From Geodermatophilus bullaregiensis (GTDB lineage: Bacteria; Actinomycetota; Actinomycetes; Mycobacteriales; Geodermatophilaceae), in NCBI RefSeq assembly GCF_016907675.1, contig NZ_JAFBCJ010000001.1, positions 5,136,085 through 5,200,084 of the forward strand: a stretch of 64,000 bases of DNA, written 5' to 3'. A program made the translations under genes and the position numbers. A model generated the notes under the pieces. The model worked only from the letters and a program-made list of their open reading frames with translations, ran no database searches and was not told the origin of the DNA. Below, piece after piece: positions 25,573-34,905 of this stretch. Position 1 is the stretch's first letter, and each line of letters opens with the position of its first letter.

Positions 25573-25686
25573 GAGCCCGATCCGGAGGACCGCCGACCGT
25601 GCAGGGGCTCAGCGGAACCGCGTCGTCCCTCGCGTCCACCTCGGCGACGCCTCCCTGACCTGCAGGAGCGCCAGGACGATGCCGGG

Positions 25687-27165
25687 TCAGCTGAGCGGCC
25701 GGTCCGCGCACCGGGCGTAGGTGCTGTGCCAGGGACGCAGGCGTTCGTAGACCGCGCTGGCGGCGAGGACGTCGGAATCGCCGTAGCGACGGCCGATCAG
25801 CTGCATGCCGACCGGCAACCCGTCGACGTCCCCGGCGGGGATCGAGGCGGCCGGGTGCCCGGTGAAGTTGACCAGGTAGGTGAGGCACCAGCCGATGAGC
25901 GGGTCGACGTCGACGCCCTCGATGCTGCTCGGGCCGACCGTGTTGCCGTCCTCGGCGTTGACCACGGGCAGCGCGGCGAGGGTCGGGGTGACCAGCAGGT
26001 CGTGGGAGCGCAGGACCTGCTGGACCCGGTCGTACACGTGGGTGCGCACCCGCTGGTCGCCGAGCACGTCGAGCGCACTGAGCCGGCGACCCTCGTCGAT
26101 CCAGCGCAGGTACTCCGGCGGGAGGTCGTCGCGGTGCTCGCCGAGCACGTCCACACCCTGGGCCGCGATCCCCTCGAGGCCCTCGATGTTGAGCGGCGCG
26201 ATCATGCGGCACCACAGGTCGCTGAGCTCGCGCTGGTCGTGGTCGAACGTGAGGTCGACCTCCTCCACGACGGCGCCGGCGTCCTCGAAGGCACGCACCG
26301 CCTGCTGCACGACGGCGGCGACCCGCCGGTCGACCGGGTAGCCGCCGAAGTCGGGGCTGTAGGCGATCCGCCAGCCGCTGATCGACCGGCGCGTGGCCCC
26401 GGCGAAGGTGGTGGGGTCGTCGAGGGCGAAGGGGTCCCGGTCGTCGTAACCGGCGAGCACGTCGAGGGCGAGGGCCGCGTCGTCCACGGTGCGGGTCAGC
26501 GCACCCTCGAACAGGAACGGGTTGAGGGAGCCGAAGGCGTTCGGGCGAGCGGTCTGCGGTACGCGGCCGAAGGACGCCTTGTAGCCGTACAGGCCGCACC
26601 AGGCCGCGGGGATGCGGATGGAGCCACCGCCGTCCGTGCCCTCGGCCAGGGGGAGGAGCCCGTCCGCGACGGCGGCGGCGCTGCCACCGGAGGAGCCCCC
26701 GGTGTTCCTCGTCGGGTCGAAGGGGTTGCGGGAGGGGCCGAACAGGTAGTTGTCGCACGTGCCGCGGAAGCCCATCACGGGGCTGTTGGTCTTGCCGACC
26801 AGGATGGCGCCGGCGGCCTCCATCCGTTCCGCGTAGGTGCAGCGGGCGGGGACGCTGAAGCTCTCGAGCGCACGGATCCCACCGAACGTCGCGGGCCACC
26901 CGGGCTTGAAGTCGAACAGGTCCTTGATCGCGGTCGGGACCCCGTGCAGGGGGCCGATCGCCGCGCCGGAGGTGAGGGCCCGCTCGGCCTGCCGCGCCCG
27001 GTCCCGGGCCTCGTCGAAGGCGGTGAAGACCAGCGCGTTCAGGCTGGGGTTGCGCGCCTCGACCCGGGCGATGACGGCGTCGAGGAGCTCGACGGGGGAG
27101 AGGTCGCGACGTCGGATGCGGGCGGCGAGCTCGGTCGCGGTGGCGTAGGCGAGATCATCGGTCAT
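25687..27165 (-). CDS. Amidase signature family hydrolase
   Basis: 492-aa enzyme with the Ser-cisSer-Lys triad of the amidase signature family: Lys in GVPTAIKDLFDF, cis-Ser in NTGGSSGGSAAAVADG, and nucleophile Ser in GTDGGGSIRIPAAWCGLYG. The C-terminus has NFTGHPAASIPAG, VGMQLIGRRYGD. It would hydrolyse a carboxamide to acid plus ammonia or amine; the sequence does not show the substrate. No gatB or gatC is adjacent, which argues against a tRNA amidotransferase subunit. ATG 27165 is the start with the family N-terminus ATATELAARIRRRDLSPVELLDA. Confidence 0.9.
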   Translation of the reverse strand: MTDDLAYATATELAARIRRRDLSPVELLDAVIARVEARNPSLNALVFTAFDEARDRARQAERALTSGAAIGPLHGVPTAIKDLFDFKPGWPATFGGIRALESFSVPARCTYAERMEAAGAILVGKTNSPVMGFRGTCDNYLFGPSRNPFDPTRNTGGSSGGSAAAVADGLLPLAEGTDGGGSIRIPAAWCGLYGYKASFGRVPQTARPNAFGSLNPFLFEGALTRTVDDAALALDVLAGYDDRDPFALDDPTTFAGATRRSISGWRIAYSPDFGGYPVDRRVAAVVQQAVRAFEDAGAVVEEVDLTFDHDQRELSDLWCRMIAPLNIEGLEGIAAQGVDVLGEHRDDLPPEYLRWIDEGRRLSALDVLGDQRVRTHVYDRVQQVLRSHDLLVTPTLAALPVVNAEDGNTVGPSSIEGVDVDPLIGWCLTYLVNFTGHPAASIPAGDVDGLPVGMQLIGRRYGDSDVLAASAVYERLRPWHSTYARCADRPLS

Positions 27166-27378
27166 GGACGTCGTCCGCCCTTCCTCGTGAGGGACACCGA
27201 GAGGGCGAGTCTGCCGAGGCCGGGCGGGCGGGACAAGGAGCCGGGGGCGACCGTGGACGGGTCGCAGGCCGTCGTCGCCGCCCGGAGTCCGCTGCCGACG
27301 CGACGCGGCCGGCAGGCGGATCCGGAGGCCCCCACCACCCGGCCCGCGGACGAGCACCGCTGGAGTGCCGTTGCCGTA

Positions 27379-28065
27379 CTAGCCGACGGCGAGGGTGTCC
27401 CAGGACCGTCGGGTCCAGGGCTCCCGGCTGTAGGACAGCCGTAGTCGACCGGGCCGGGCCTCGATCAGCTCGCCGAAGACGGTCGCGAAGACCTGGCCGT
27501 CCTCCTCGTGGTGCACGACCAGGGCGCCGGGGTCGTCCCTCGGTGGCGCGCTCTGGACCAGTCGGCGCCACTCCTCGGGATGGCCGGCCGCCCGGAAGGA
27601 GCCGAGGTGACGCTCGGCCTTGCGGTCCTCGAGCCCACCGGAGGTGACCATGACGGTTCCCTCGGGGTGTCGGCTCTCCTGGAGCCGCACGCCGTCGAAG
27701 TCCCAGGTGACGAGTTGCTCGGGCGTCGCCAGGACGAGCAGGAAGCCGGCCATGCCGGCGAGCTCGAGGTGCGCGCGCCACTCCGTGCCGTGGGCGACGC
27801 CGAGCAGCGGCAGGATCCCCCGGCTCGACGCCCCGGGATCGGCCACACGTCTCTGCGGCCGGTTGAGCACGAGCGCGGTGGCCCCGGTGTCGATCCGGGT
27901 CGCGCACCACGTCCCTCCGGCGATGCGGTCGCGCCCTGCGACGACGTCGGGGTACTCGGGCCACCAGCGACCAGGGTCGTCGAAGGGGCGGGTGGCCAGC
28001 TCGTCGCGCAGGGCGAGGATCCGGACCGGCTGCCCGTCGGACCAGCGGATGACCACGGTGCACAC
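27379..28065 (-). CDS. NRDE/TANGO2-family protein
   Basis: 228-aa protein of the NRDE family, related to eukaryotic TANGO2. The GTG at 28065 makes Cys the second residue (MCTVVIRW), as is typical, and follows GGAGGATG. The family name motif appears in degenerate form as LALRDELATRPFDDPG, where an N-R-D-E core is replaced by L-R-D-E, followed by GGTWCATRIDTGATALVLNRP. The C-terminal region contains HLGSFRAAGHPEEW and ATVFGELIEA. The molecular function is not known for bacterial members. Confidence 0.75.
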   Translation of the reverse strand: MCTVVIRWSDGQPVRILALRDELATRPFDDPGRWWPEYPDVVAGRDRIAGGTWCATRIDTGATALVLNRPQRRVADPGASSRGILPLLGVAHGTEWRAHLELAGMAGFLLVLATPEQLVTWDFDGVRLQESRHPEGTVMVTSGGLEDRKAERHLGSFRAAGHPEEWRRLVQSAPPRDDPGALVVHHEEDGQVFATVFGELIEARPGRLRLSYSREPWTRRSWDTLAVG

Positions 28066-28431
28066 GCCGTCATCCTCCAACGGCTCACCGGACGGCAGGC
28101 GCACCCACCAGCTCTCAGGCGCTGACGCGGGGGGCGGACCACGGTCGCCTCCACGTCGCGCACAGCCGGGGCGAGCAGACCGAGGCCTCCGTGCGGGTCC
28201 GCGCCTCCGACGAGCCACACCCACCGGTGTCGACCCCCGCCGCCGTCCACCGGGAGCCGCGCCTGCTGACGTCCGGCGGTGGCAGGAGTCACCATGGTCT
28301 CCCAACGGGACGGCGGTCGTGCGGTCGCCATCCGCCGCGCCACTGCGGGGCGGGGTCCGCGAGCCGGTCCTGCCCGGGACCGGCGGGGACCCGCCGACGC
28401 GGTGGACACGACAGCCGGGGAGAGGCAGATC
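28066..28431. other. Divergent intergenic region, NRDE gene / acyl-CoA dehydrogenase
   Basis: 366 bases between two divergent genes. I see no convincing gene or known operator in it. Short frames here are Arg/Pro/Gly-rich and lack family features. It must hold both promoters. The acyl-CoA dehydrogenase ribosome site GGGGAGAGG lies at its right end. Confidence 0.4.
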
Positions 28432-29721
28432 ATGCAGTTCAGCGAGCGGGGCACGGCGGCCCTGAGCGAGGTCCGGCGGTTCATGGCGGACCACGTCTAT
28501 CCGAACGAGCGGGCGTACCACCAGCAGCTCGAGCAGGTGGGGCCGGCCGGCTACCCGCCGATCATGGACGAGCTCAAGGCGGCCGCGCGCGAGCGTGGGC
28601 TGTGGAACCTGTTCCTGCCGCACCTCGCACCCGACCACCCCGGCACGAAGCTGTCGAACCTGGACTACGCGCCGATCTCCGAGGAGCTCGGCAAGGTCGG
28701 CTTCGCCTCCGAGGCGCTCAACTGCAACGCGCCCGACACCGGCAACATGGAGGTCCTGAACCTCTACGGGTCGGAGGAGGTCAGGCAGCGGTGGCTGCTG
28801 CCGCTGCTGGAGGGCGAGATCCGCTCCGCGTTCTGCATGACCGAGCCCGACTCGGCCTCGTCGGACGCGACGAACATCAGTCTGCGCATCGAGCGCGACG
28901 GCGACGAGTACGTCCTCGACGGCCGCAAGTGGTTCAGCTCCGGCGCGCTGGGCGAGCGGTGTCAGGTCCTCGTCGTCATGGGCAAGACCGACCCGCGGGC
29001 GCCGCGGCACACCCAGCAGTCGATGATCGTCGTCCCCAAGGACACCCCCGGCATCTCGTTCGGCCGCAGCCCGACGGTGTTCGGCTACGCCGACCGCGGC
29101 GGGCACCCCGAGGTCGTCTTCGAGGACGTGCACGTCCCGGCGGGCAACCTGCTCGGGCAGGAGGGCAGCGGCTTCGCCATCTCGCAGGCACGGCTGGGAC
29201 CCGGCCGCATCCACCACTGCATGCGCTCGATCGGCGCCGCGGAGCGCGCCCTCGGCCTCATGGTGCAGCGCGCGCTGCAGCGGGAGACGTTCGGGACGCT
29301 CGTGGCGCACAAGGGCGTCGTGCAGGACTGGATCGCCGAGTCGCGCATCGAGATCGACATGGCGCGCCGGTACGTCCTGCACACCGCCCACCTCATGGAC
29401 ACCGTCGGCAACAAGGCCGCTGCGACCGAGATCTCCGGGATCAAGGTCGCCGTGCCGAACATCGTGCTGAAGGTCATCGACCGCGCGATCCAGGTGCACG
29501 GCGCGGCCGGCGTCACGCAGTTCACGCCCCTGGCCGAGATGTACGCCCACCAGCGCACGCTCCGCATCGCCGACGGGCCGGACGAGGTGCACAAGATGAC
29601 CATCGCGCGCCGCGAGATCCTCAAGCACGACCCTGACTTCCGGATGTCCGGCAGCGGCAGCGCCGAGCCCTGGGTCGCTGCGGATCAGCAGGACGACACG
29701 CAGGTGTCCTCCCGCCCGTAG
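28432..29721 (+). CDS. Acyl-CoA dehydrogenase family protein
   Basis: 429-aa FAD enzyme that would introduce the alpha-beta double bond into an acyl-CoA. Middle-domain sequence FCMTEPDSASSDATNISLRI (the substrate/FAD-contacting T-E-P segment), then LDGRKWFSSGALGERCQVLVVMG and RIHHCMRSIGAAERAL are typical. The C-terminal helical domain has QVHGAAGVTQFTPLAEMYA and RIADGPDEVHKMTIARREI, in which the G-x-x-E-like loop reads DGPDEVHK. This resembles the long ACAD10/11-like members more than short-chain ones. A short enoyl-CoA hydratase-like gene lies 700 bases downstream. Substrate chain length is not shown by the sequence. Confidence 0.9.
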   Translation: MQFSERGTAALSEVRRFMADHVYPNERAYHQQLEQVGPAGYPPIMDELKAAARERGLWNLFLPHLAPDHPGTKLSNLDYAPISEELGKVGFASEALNCNAPDTGNMEVLNLYGSEEVRQRWLLPLLEGEIRSAFCMTEPDSASSDATNISLRIERDGDEYVLDGRKWFSSGALGERCQVLVVMGKTDPRAPRHTQQSMIVVPKDTPGISFGRSPTVFGYADRGGHPEVVFEDVHVPAGNLLGQEGSGFAISQARLGPGRIHHCMRSIGAAERALGLMVQRALQRETFGTLVAHKGVVQDWIAESRIEIDMARRYVLHTAHLMDTVGNKAAATEISGIKVAVPNIVLKVIDRAIQVHGAAGVTQFTPLAEMYAHQRTLRIADGPDEVHKMTIARREILKHDPDFRMSGSGSAEPWVAADQQDDTQVSSRP

Positions 29722-29964
29722 CAGGGGGACCGGTCCCGGCGCTGATCCGCGGCCTGGCGTGTCACGGCGGTGTCCCGAGGGCCCCGCAGGCCCGGAGAGG
29801 CATGCACCCGGCCTCGTGACCCGCCGGGCCGACCGACCGCCAGGTCTGCTAGCCGGGACGTGGGCGCACTGACCGGGCGTGTCCTGTTCGGCTGCCACTG
29901 CCGTAGCAGGGTCGGTCGGCACGCCGAAGCTCTCCCTCCACGACGCGGCGCCACGGCGCGGCAG

Positions 29965-30369
29965 ATGGCCACAGCCGTGGAGCAGGCGCTGGCCGCCGGC
30001 GACGGCCGGCGGGCGGTGCAGGCCGCGGCCGACGCGCCGGCTCGGCTCGCCGACGACGACGACCAGCGCGCCGCGCAGCTGCTGGTCGCCCTGCAGCGCG
30101 ACGACGTGCTCACCGACTCGGTGGCCGCACCGGTCGCCGAGGAGCTGCGGGCGCTCGACACCACCCTCGCCGCCACCCTGCGCCGGCTGGCCCGGGCCGT
30201 CTGGGACCGCGGTGATGCCGCCGCGGTGGACGTCGTCACCGTCTGCGTGGTGCGGCTGCCCGCGGCGCTGCTGTTCCGCGAGATCCGCACCGGGCGCGTC
30301 CATCCGCACACCCGGGTCCAGCTCGCCGCCGCCGTCGGCGCCGTTCTCGACTGCGGCCCACCGCACTGA
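29965..30369 (+). CDS. Hypothetical helical protein
   Basis: 134-aa protein, unrecognised. It is Ala-rich and predicted all-helical: MATAVEQALAAGDGRRAVQAAADAPARLA-like repeats, then QRAAQLLVALQRDDVLTDSVA, ATLRRLARAVWDRGDAAAVDVV and LLFREIRTGRVHPHTRVQLAAAVGAVL. The pattern suggests HEAT- or TPR-like helical hairpins but no motif is clear. ATG 29965 is one of several possible starts and has no strong ribosome site. It lies 46 bases before the enoyl-CoA hydratase-like gene and may be co-transcribed. Confidence 0.5.
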   Translation: MATAVEQALAAGDGRRAVQAAADAPARLADDDDQRAAQLLVALQRDDVLTDSVAAPVAEELRALDTTLAATLRRLARAVWDRGDAAAVDVVTVCVVRLPAALLFREIRTGRVHPHTRVQLAAAVGAVLDCGPPH

Positions 30370-30415
30370 GCACGTCAGCACGCGCGCACCGCCACACCAC
30401 CCCGGAGGAGCCCCG

Positions 30416-31087
30416 ATGCCCACGCTGGAACGTCACGACGACGTCTTCGTCCTCGACCTCGGCGACACCGAGAACCGCTTCCACCCCGACTGGCTGGCCG
30501 CGGTCGGCGCCGCCCTCGACGAGGTCGAGGGAACCGACGGGTCGCGTGCCCTGGTCACCGTCGCTACGGGCAAGTTCTTCTCCAACGGCCTGGACCTGGA
30601 CTGGCTGGGCGCCCATCCCGACCAGCACGAGGAGTACGTCCGTGACGTCCACGCGCTGCTGGCCCGGGTGCTGGCACTGCCGGTGATCACCGTGGCAGCG
30701 CTGCAGGGGCACACCTTCGCCGCCGGCGCCATGCTGTCCCTCGCTCACGACCTGCGGGTGATGCGCGCCGACCGCGGCTTCTGGTGCCTGCCCGAGGCAG
30801 CCATCGACATCCCGTTCACTCGCGGCATGTCCGCACTCATCCAGGCCCGGCTGGTTCCGCAGACCGCCCACGAGGCGATGACCACCGCGCGCCGCTACGG
30901 CGGCGGCGACGCGCTCACCGCCGGCATCGTCGATCATGCCGTTCCCGAGGACGCCGTCCGCTCCACCGCCCAGCAACTCGCCGCCGCTCAGGTCGGCAAG
31001 GCCGGCACGACCCTCGCCACCATCAAGACCCGCATGTACAGCCCGGTCCTCGACCTGCTGCGCGACCGCACCGACCCCCGCGGCTGA
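30416..31087 (+). CDS. Enoyl-CoA hydratase/isomerase-like crotonase
   Basis: 223-aa crotonase-fold protein. The first oxyanion segment is VATGKFFSNGLDLDWLGAH and the second is ALQGHTFAAGAMLSLAHDLRVMRADRGFWCLPEAAIDIPFTRG. It is shorter than the ~260-residue hydratases and has the FSNGLDL pattern of delta3,delta2-enoyl-CoA isomerases (PECI/ECI type). The usual catalytic Glu of hydratases near FxQPE is here within CLPEAAIDIPF. Isomerase activity is therefore favoured but not proved. The ribosome site CGGAGGAG precedes ATG 30416. Confidence 0.85.
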   Translation: MPTLERHDDVFVLDLGDTENRFHPDWLAAVGAALDEVEGTDGSRALVTVATGKFFSNGLDLDWLGAHPDQHEEYVRDVHALLARVLALPVITVAALQGHTFAAGAMLSLAHDLRVMRADRGFWCLPEAAIDIPFTRGMSALIQARLVPQTAHEAMTTARRYGGGDALTAGIVDHAVPEDAVRSTAQQLAAAQVGKAGTTLATIKTRMYSPVLDLLRDRTDPRG

Positions 31088-31303
31088 CTGCGTCACCACG
31101 CAGGACCCACTGGCATGCCAGGGCAACGCCCGGCCGCGCGAGCGACGAGCGTCTGTCGGTGCGACGACGAGTGTCTGACGCGCAGGAGACCCCGATGGCC
31201 GTCGAGCCCTGGGCGGTACCCGTGACCGCGTAGCCGGGGAGCGCTCGGGGAGCCGCGACGCCGGGGAGCCCGGGCGGGGCCACCGGCCCGGCCGAGCCCG
31301 ACG

Positions 31304-32533
31304 TCAGCCGGCCGCCGCGGCCGTCCCGGCGGCATCCCGGTCGAGCGCGCGCACCGCCAGCTCGGCGTGCAGCAGCACGCCGTCGGCCAGCACCGCGTCG
31401 CTGAACTGCGCCCGGGGGCTGTGGTTGTTGGGAGCCGTGGACCAGTCCTCGCCGACGGCGGCGCCGAGGAACAGGTAGCAGCCGGGGACCTCCTCCAGCA
31501 CCCGGGAGAAGTCCTCGGACCCGGCGTGCGGGAACACCCTCGGCGCGTACCGCTCCGCGCCGAACACCTCCGTCACGACCTCCGCGGCGAACGCGGTGTG
31601 GTCGGGTGCGTTCACCGTGAGCGGGTACTCCTCGAGGTACTGCGCGTCGGCCTCCAGGCCGTAGCCGGCGGCCACCGAGCGGCAGAGGCGCACCGACGCC
31701 TCGCGCATCCTGTCCCGGGCCTCGGCGGAGAACGTGCGGACGGTGGCCTGGAAGGTCGCCTCGTCCGGGATGATGTTCCGCTTGGTACCGGCCCGGAAGA
31801 GACCGACGGTGACGACGACCGGGTCGAAGACGTCGAACGTGCGGGTGACCATCGTCTGCAGGTCGCCGACCAGCTGCGCGGCCACGGAGACCGGGTCCTT
31901 GGCCAGGTGCGGTGCCGAGCCGTGGCCGCCGGAGCCGCGGACGGTCACCCGGAGCTCGTCGCTGGCGGCCATCAGCGTGCCCGCCCGGGTGGTGAACCGC
32001 CCCCGGGGGTCCATCGCCGACATGACGTGCATGCCGTAGGCCGAGGAGACCCGCTGCCCCGCCGCGTCCAGCACCCCCTCGGCGAGCATGTGGCCGGCGC
32101 CGTCCCAGCCCTCCTCACCGGGCTGGAACATGAACACCACGTCCCCGGCGAGGGTGTCGCGGTGGGCGTGCAGGAGCCGCGCCGCCCCGACGAGCATCGC
32201 GGTGTGCAGGTCGTGCCCGCAGGCGTGCATCACGCCCTCGACCTCGCTGCTGAAGTCCAGTCCGGTCTCCTCCTGCACCGGCAGCGCGTCCATGTCGCCG
32301 CGCAGCAGCACCGCCGGGCCCCGCCGGCCGCCGCGCAGCACCGCGGTCACGGAGGTGGTCGTCGTCCCGGTCGACACCTCCAGCCCCAGGCCGTCCAGGG
32401 CCGCGAGCACGGTCTCCTGGGTACGGGGCAGCTGCAGCCCCACCTCCGGCTGCCGGTGCAGCTCGTGCCGCAGCTCCACCAGCTCGCCCTCCATCGCGTG
32501 GGCGTCCGCGCGCAGTGCCTCTGACCGGCTCAC
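31304..32533 (-). CDS. M20-family amidohydrolase (N-acyl amino acid/hippurate hydrolase type)
   Basis: 409-aa metallo-amidohydrolase of the M20D type (HipO, IAA-amino acid hydrolase). Metal-site motifs: LLRGDMDALPVQEETGLDF, VMHACGHDLHTAML, FMFQPGEEGWDGAGHML, YGMHVMSAMDPRG, and C-terminal PHAGSEDFSRVLEEVPG. GTG 32533 follows GAGGAGAAC, giving a normal N-terminus (LVELRHELHRQPEVGLQLPRTQ). Expected reaction is hydrolysis of an N-acyl amino acid amide bond. It is transcribed divergently from an Lrp-like regulator that precedes a peptide importer operon, so control by that regulator is likely. Confidence 0.92.
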   Translation of the reverse strand: MSRSEALRADAHAMEGELVELRHELHRQPEVGLQLPRTQETVLAALDGLGLEVSTGTTTTSVTAVLRGGRRGPAVLLRGDMDALPVQEETGLDFSSEVEGVMHACGHDLHTAMLVGAARLLHAHRDTLAGDVVFMFQPGEEGWDGAGHMLAEGVLDAAGQRVSSAYGMHVMSAMDPRGRFTTRAGTLMAASDELRVTVRGSGGHGSAPHLAKDPVSVAAQLVGDLQTMVTRTFDVFDPVVVTVGLFRAGTKRNIIPDEATFQATVRTFSAEARDRMREASVRLCRSVAAGYGLEADAQYLEEYPLTVNAPDHTAFAAEVVTEVFGAERYAPRVFPHAGSEDFSRVLEEVPGCYLFLGAAVGEDWSTAPNNHSPRAQFSDAVLADGVLLHAELAVRALDRDAAGTAAAAG

Positions 32534-32701
32534 TCGTTCTCCTCGCTGGCGCTCGTCGAACCGTGCCCGACGGTGCCCGGGTCCCCGCGGAACCCCGCAC
32601 GCCCGGCCACGGGGGCCTCCCCAGTGCGCTGGTCGGATCGTCGGGCACTCGTGACCTGTTGTCCCGCTATTTGCAGGCATCCGTCATGGGAGGCTCCACG
32701 G

Positions 32702-33724
32702 ATGCAAGAAGTGGTTGCGCTGGACGAGGACGACCTGGCGCTGGCCGAGGCGTTGCAACGCGATCCCCGGGCCCCGTGGACGGCGGTCGCGGAGGTGGTC
32801 GGCACCAACGCCGTCACCGCGTCGCGCAGGTGGGAGCGGTTGCGGGCCACCGGCGCCGCCTGGGTCACCGGCACCCCGGGACCCGGCTCGCACCACGCCC
32901 AGGTGCTGGCCTACGTCGACGTCACCTGCCTGCCCAGCGAGAAGACCCGGGTGGCCCAGGAGCTCGCCGGCGACGCGCACGCGCTGTCGGTCGACATCAC
33001 CGCCGGTGGCCGGGACCTGCTCCTGACCGTCGCCGCCGTCGACCTGCCCACCCTGGGCAGCTACCTGCTCGAGAGGCTCGACAGGGTGCCCGGCGTCACC
33101 GGCACCAGAGCGCGGATCGCCACCCGGCTCTACGCCGAGGGCAGCACCTGGCGGCTGGGGGTGCTGCCCGCCAACGGGGCGGCTGGCGCCGCCATCCCGT
33201 TCGTCCGCCCCGCCGTCCTGGACGAGGTGGACCGGGAGCTGATGTCGGCGCTCGGGGAGGACGGCCGGGCCTCCTACGCCGCACTGGCCCTGGGGACCGG
33301 CATCAGCCAGCCGACCGCCCGGCGCCGGGTCGACCGGCTGATCGGCTCCGGCGCGGTGATCCTGCGGACGGAGGTGGCGGCTCCGCTGGCCGGACTGCCG
33401 GTGATGGTGGTGCTGTCGGCCGACGCACCGGCCGGCCGGCTGGACGACGTCGCCTCGCGGCTGGGGCGACTGCGCCAGGTCCGCCTGTCCGCCACGCTCG
33501 CCGGCACGCCCTGCCTGCTCGTGACCGCCTGGCTGCCCTCGCTGGAGGAGGTGCACCGGTTCGAGCAGGAGCTGGTGCACCAGGTGCCCGAGGCCGACGT
33601 GGTCGACCGGCTGGTGGTGCTCCGCTCCGTCAAGCGGATGGGACGCCTGCTCGACGCCTGGGGCCGGGCCACGGGCACGGTGCGGATGGACGTCTGGCGG
33701 CAGCCGGTGCCGTCGCCACCCTGA
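32702..33724 (+). CDS. Lrp/AsnC-family regulator with two tandem modules
   Basis: 340-aa protein with two AsnC-type halves in tandem, twice the length of a classical Lrp. Each half has a winged helix (LDEDDLALAEALQRDPRAPWTAVAEVVGTNAVTASRRWERL and LDEVDRELMSALGEDGRASYAALALGTGISQPTARRRVDRL, written here as motif positions about 7-48 and 169-210). Each winged helix is followed by a RAM-like ligand-sensing domain. Such double-length proteins occur in Streptomyces and relatives. It is divergent from the M20 hydrolase and precedes the importer operon, so it probably senses an amino acid or amide and controls both. ATG 32702 follows GGGAGG. Confidence 0.88.
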   Translation: MQEVVALDEDDLALAEALQRDPRAPWTAVAEVVGTNAVTASRRWERLRATGAAWVTGTPGPGSHHAQVLAYVDVTCLPSEKTRVAQELAGDAHALSVDITAGGRDLLLTVAAVDLPTLGSYLLERLDRVPGVTGTRARIATRLYAEGSTWRLGVLPANGAAGAAIPFVRPAVLDEVDRELMSALGEDGRASYAALALGTGISQPTARRRVDRLIGSGAVILRTEVAAPLAGLPVMVVLSADAPAGRLDDVASRLGRLRQVRLSATLAGTPCLLVTAWLPSLEEVHRFEQELVHQVPEADVVDRLVVLRSVKRMGRLLDAWGRATGTVRMDVWRQPVPSPP

Positions 33725-33861
33725 GAACGGACGATGCCGTCACGCTCCGGCGTGACGCGCGCCACATCGGGTGGTGACCCACCGCCGTTATGCGGGCGTC
33801 ACCCATACGGGGTCGATGTGGCCTAGCTTTCAGCAACCGATCCGTCGAGGAGGCGCTGCTC

Positions 33862-34905
33862 GTGAGCAGTCCCGTTCTCTCCATCCGGGGTCTGACGACG
33901 GAATTCGTCACCCCCGCCGGAGTGGTCAAGGCCGTCAACGACGTCAGCTGGGATCTCTACCCCGGGGAGACGCTCGGCGTCGTCGGTGAGTCCGGCTCGG
34001 GCAAGAGCGTCACGGCCATGTCCATCCTCGGGCTGGTGCAGAGCCCGCCCGGGCGCATCGTGGCCGGCGAGATCCTCTTCGACGGACGCGACCTGCTCGC
34101 CATGTCGCCGAAGGAGCTGCGGCGGCTGCGCGGCAGCGAGATCGGGATGATCTTCCAGGACCCGATGACCAGCCTGAACCCGGTGCTCACCGTGGGGCAG
34201 CAGATCTCCGAGGCGCTGCTGCTGCACGACCGCACGATCAGCCGCGGCCAGGCGCGGTCCCGGGCCATCGAGCTGCTCACCATGGTCGGCGTGCCCAACC
34301 CCGAGGGGCGCTACGACCAGTACCCCCACGAGCACTCCGGCGGGATGCGGCAGCGCGCGATGATCGCGATGGCCATCGCGAACGACCCGAAGGTGCTCAT
34401 CGCCGACGAGCCGACCACCGCGCTCGACGTGACTATCCAGGCGCAGGTCCTCGACGTCCTGCGGACGGCGCAGGAGCGGACGAACGCCGCCACCATCCTC
34501 ATCACCCACGACCTGGGGCTGATCGCCGAGCACGCCGACCGGGTGGTCGTCATGTACGGCGGCAAGGTCGTGGAGGTCGCGGACGCCTTCTCGATCTTCT
34601 CCGCCCCGCGGCACCCCTACACGCTCGGCCTGATGAGCAGCCTGCCGCGGCTGGACGTCGACCTGCAGCGGCTGGACCCGATCCCCGGCTCCCCGCCGAA
34701 CCTGATCGACCTGCCGCCGGGGTGCTCCTTCCACCCCCGCTGCCGGGTCTCCCGGGGCCGCGAACCGTGCCGCACGGCGGTGCCGCCGCTGTACGACGTC
34801 GGCGACGGGAAGCGCTCCGCCTGCCACTTCTCCGAGGAGGTCCCCGCCGAGATGGCCGTGGTGGCACGTGAGATGGGTGCCGGACTGGGGAGCACCGGCA
34901 CATGA
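33862..34905 (+). CDS. Peptide ABC importer ATPase (OppD/DppD-type)
   Basis: 347-aa ATP-binding subunit. Walker A GESGSGKS is at 42-49, Q-loop [14 protein letters not shown], signature [18 protein letters not shown], Walker [15 protein letters not shown], and the H-loop THDLG. The C-terminal Cys-containing domain [17 protein letters not shown] is the OppD/DppD extension that holds a 4Fe-4S cluster in relatives. GAGGAGGCG precedes GTG 33862. It is the first gene of an operon continuing with a second ATPase (ATGA overlap), binding protein and two permeases. Confidence 0.93.
   Translation: MSSPVLSIRGLTTEFVTPAGVVKAVNDVSWDLYPGETLGVVGESGSGKSVTAMSILGLVQSPPGRIVAGEILFDGRDLLAMSPKELRRLRGSEIGMIFQDPMTSLNPVLTVGQQISEALLLHDRTISRGQARSRAIELLTMVGVPNPEGRYDQYPHEHSGGMRQRAMIAMAIANDPKVLIADEPTTALDVTIQAQVLDVLRTAQERTNAATILITHDLGLIAEHADRVVVMYGGKVVEVADAFSIFSAPRHPYTLGLMSSLPRLDVDLQRLDPIPGSPPNLIDLPPGCSFHPRCRVSRGREPCRTAVPPLYDVGDGKRSACHFSEEVPAEMAVVAREMGAGLGSTGT

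Noticed and set aside
32534..32701. LexA box suggested by TCGAACCGTG near 32565
   Set aside because: Only the left half-site is present; the GTTCGA half is missing.
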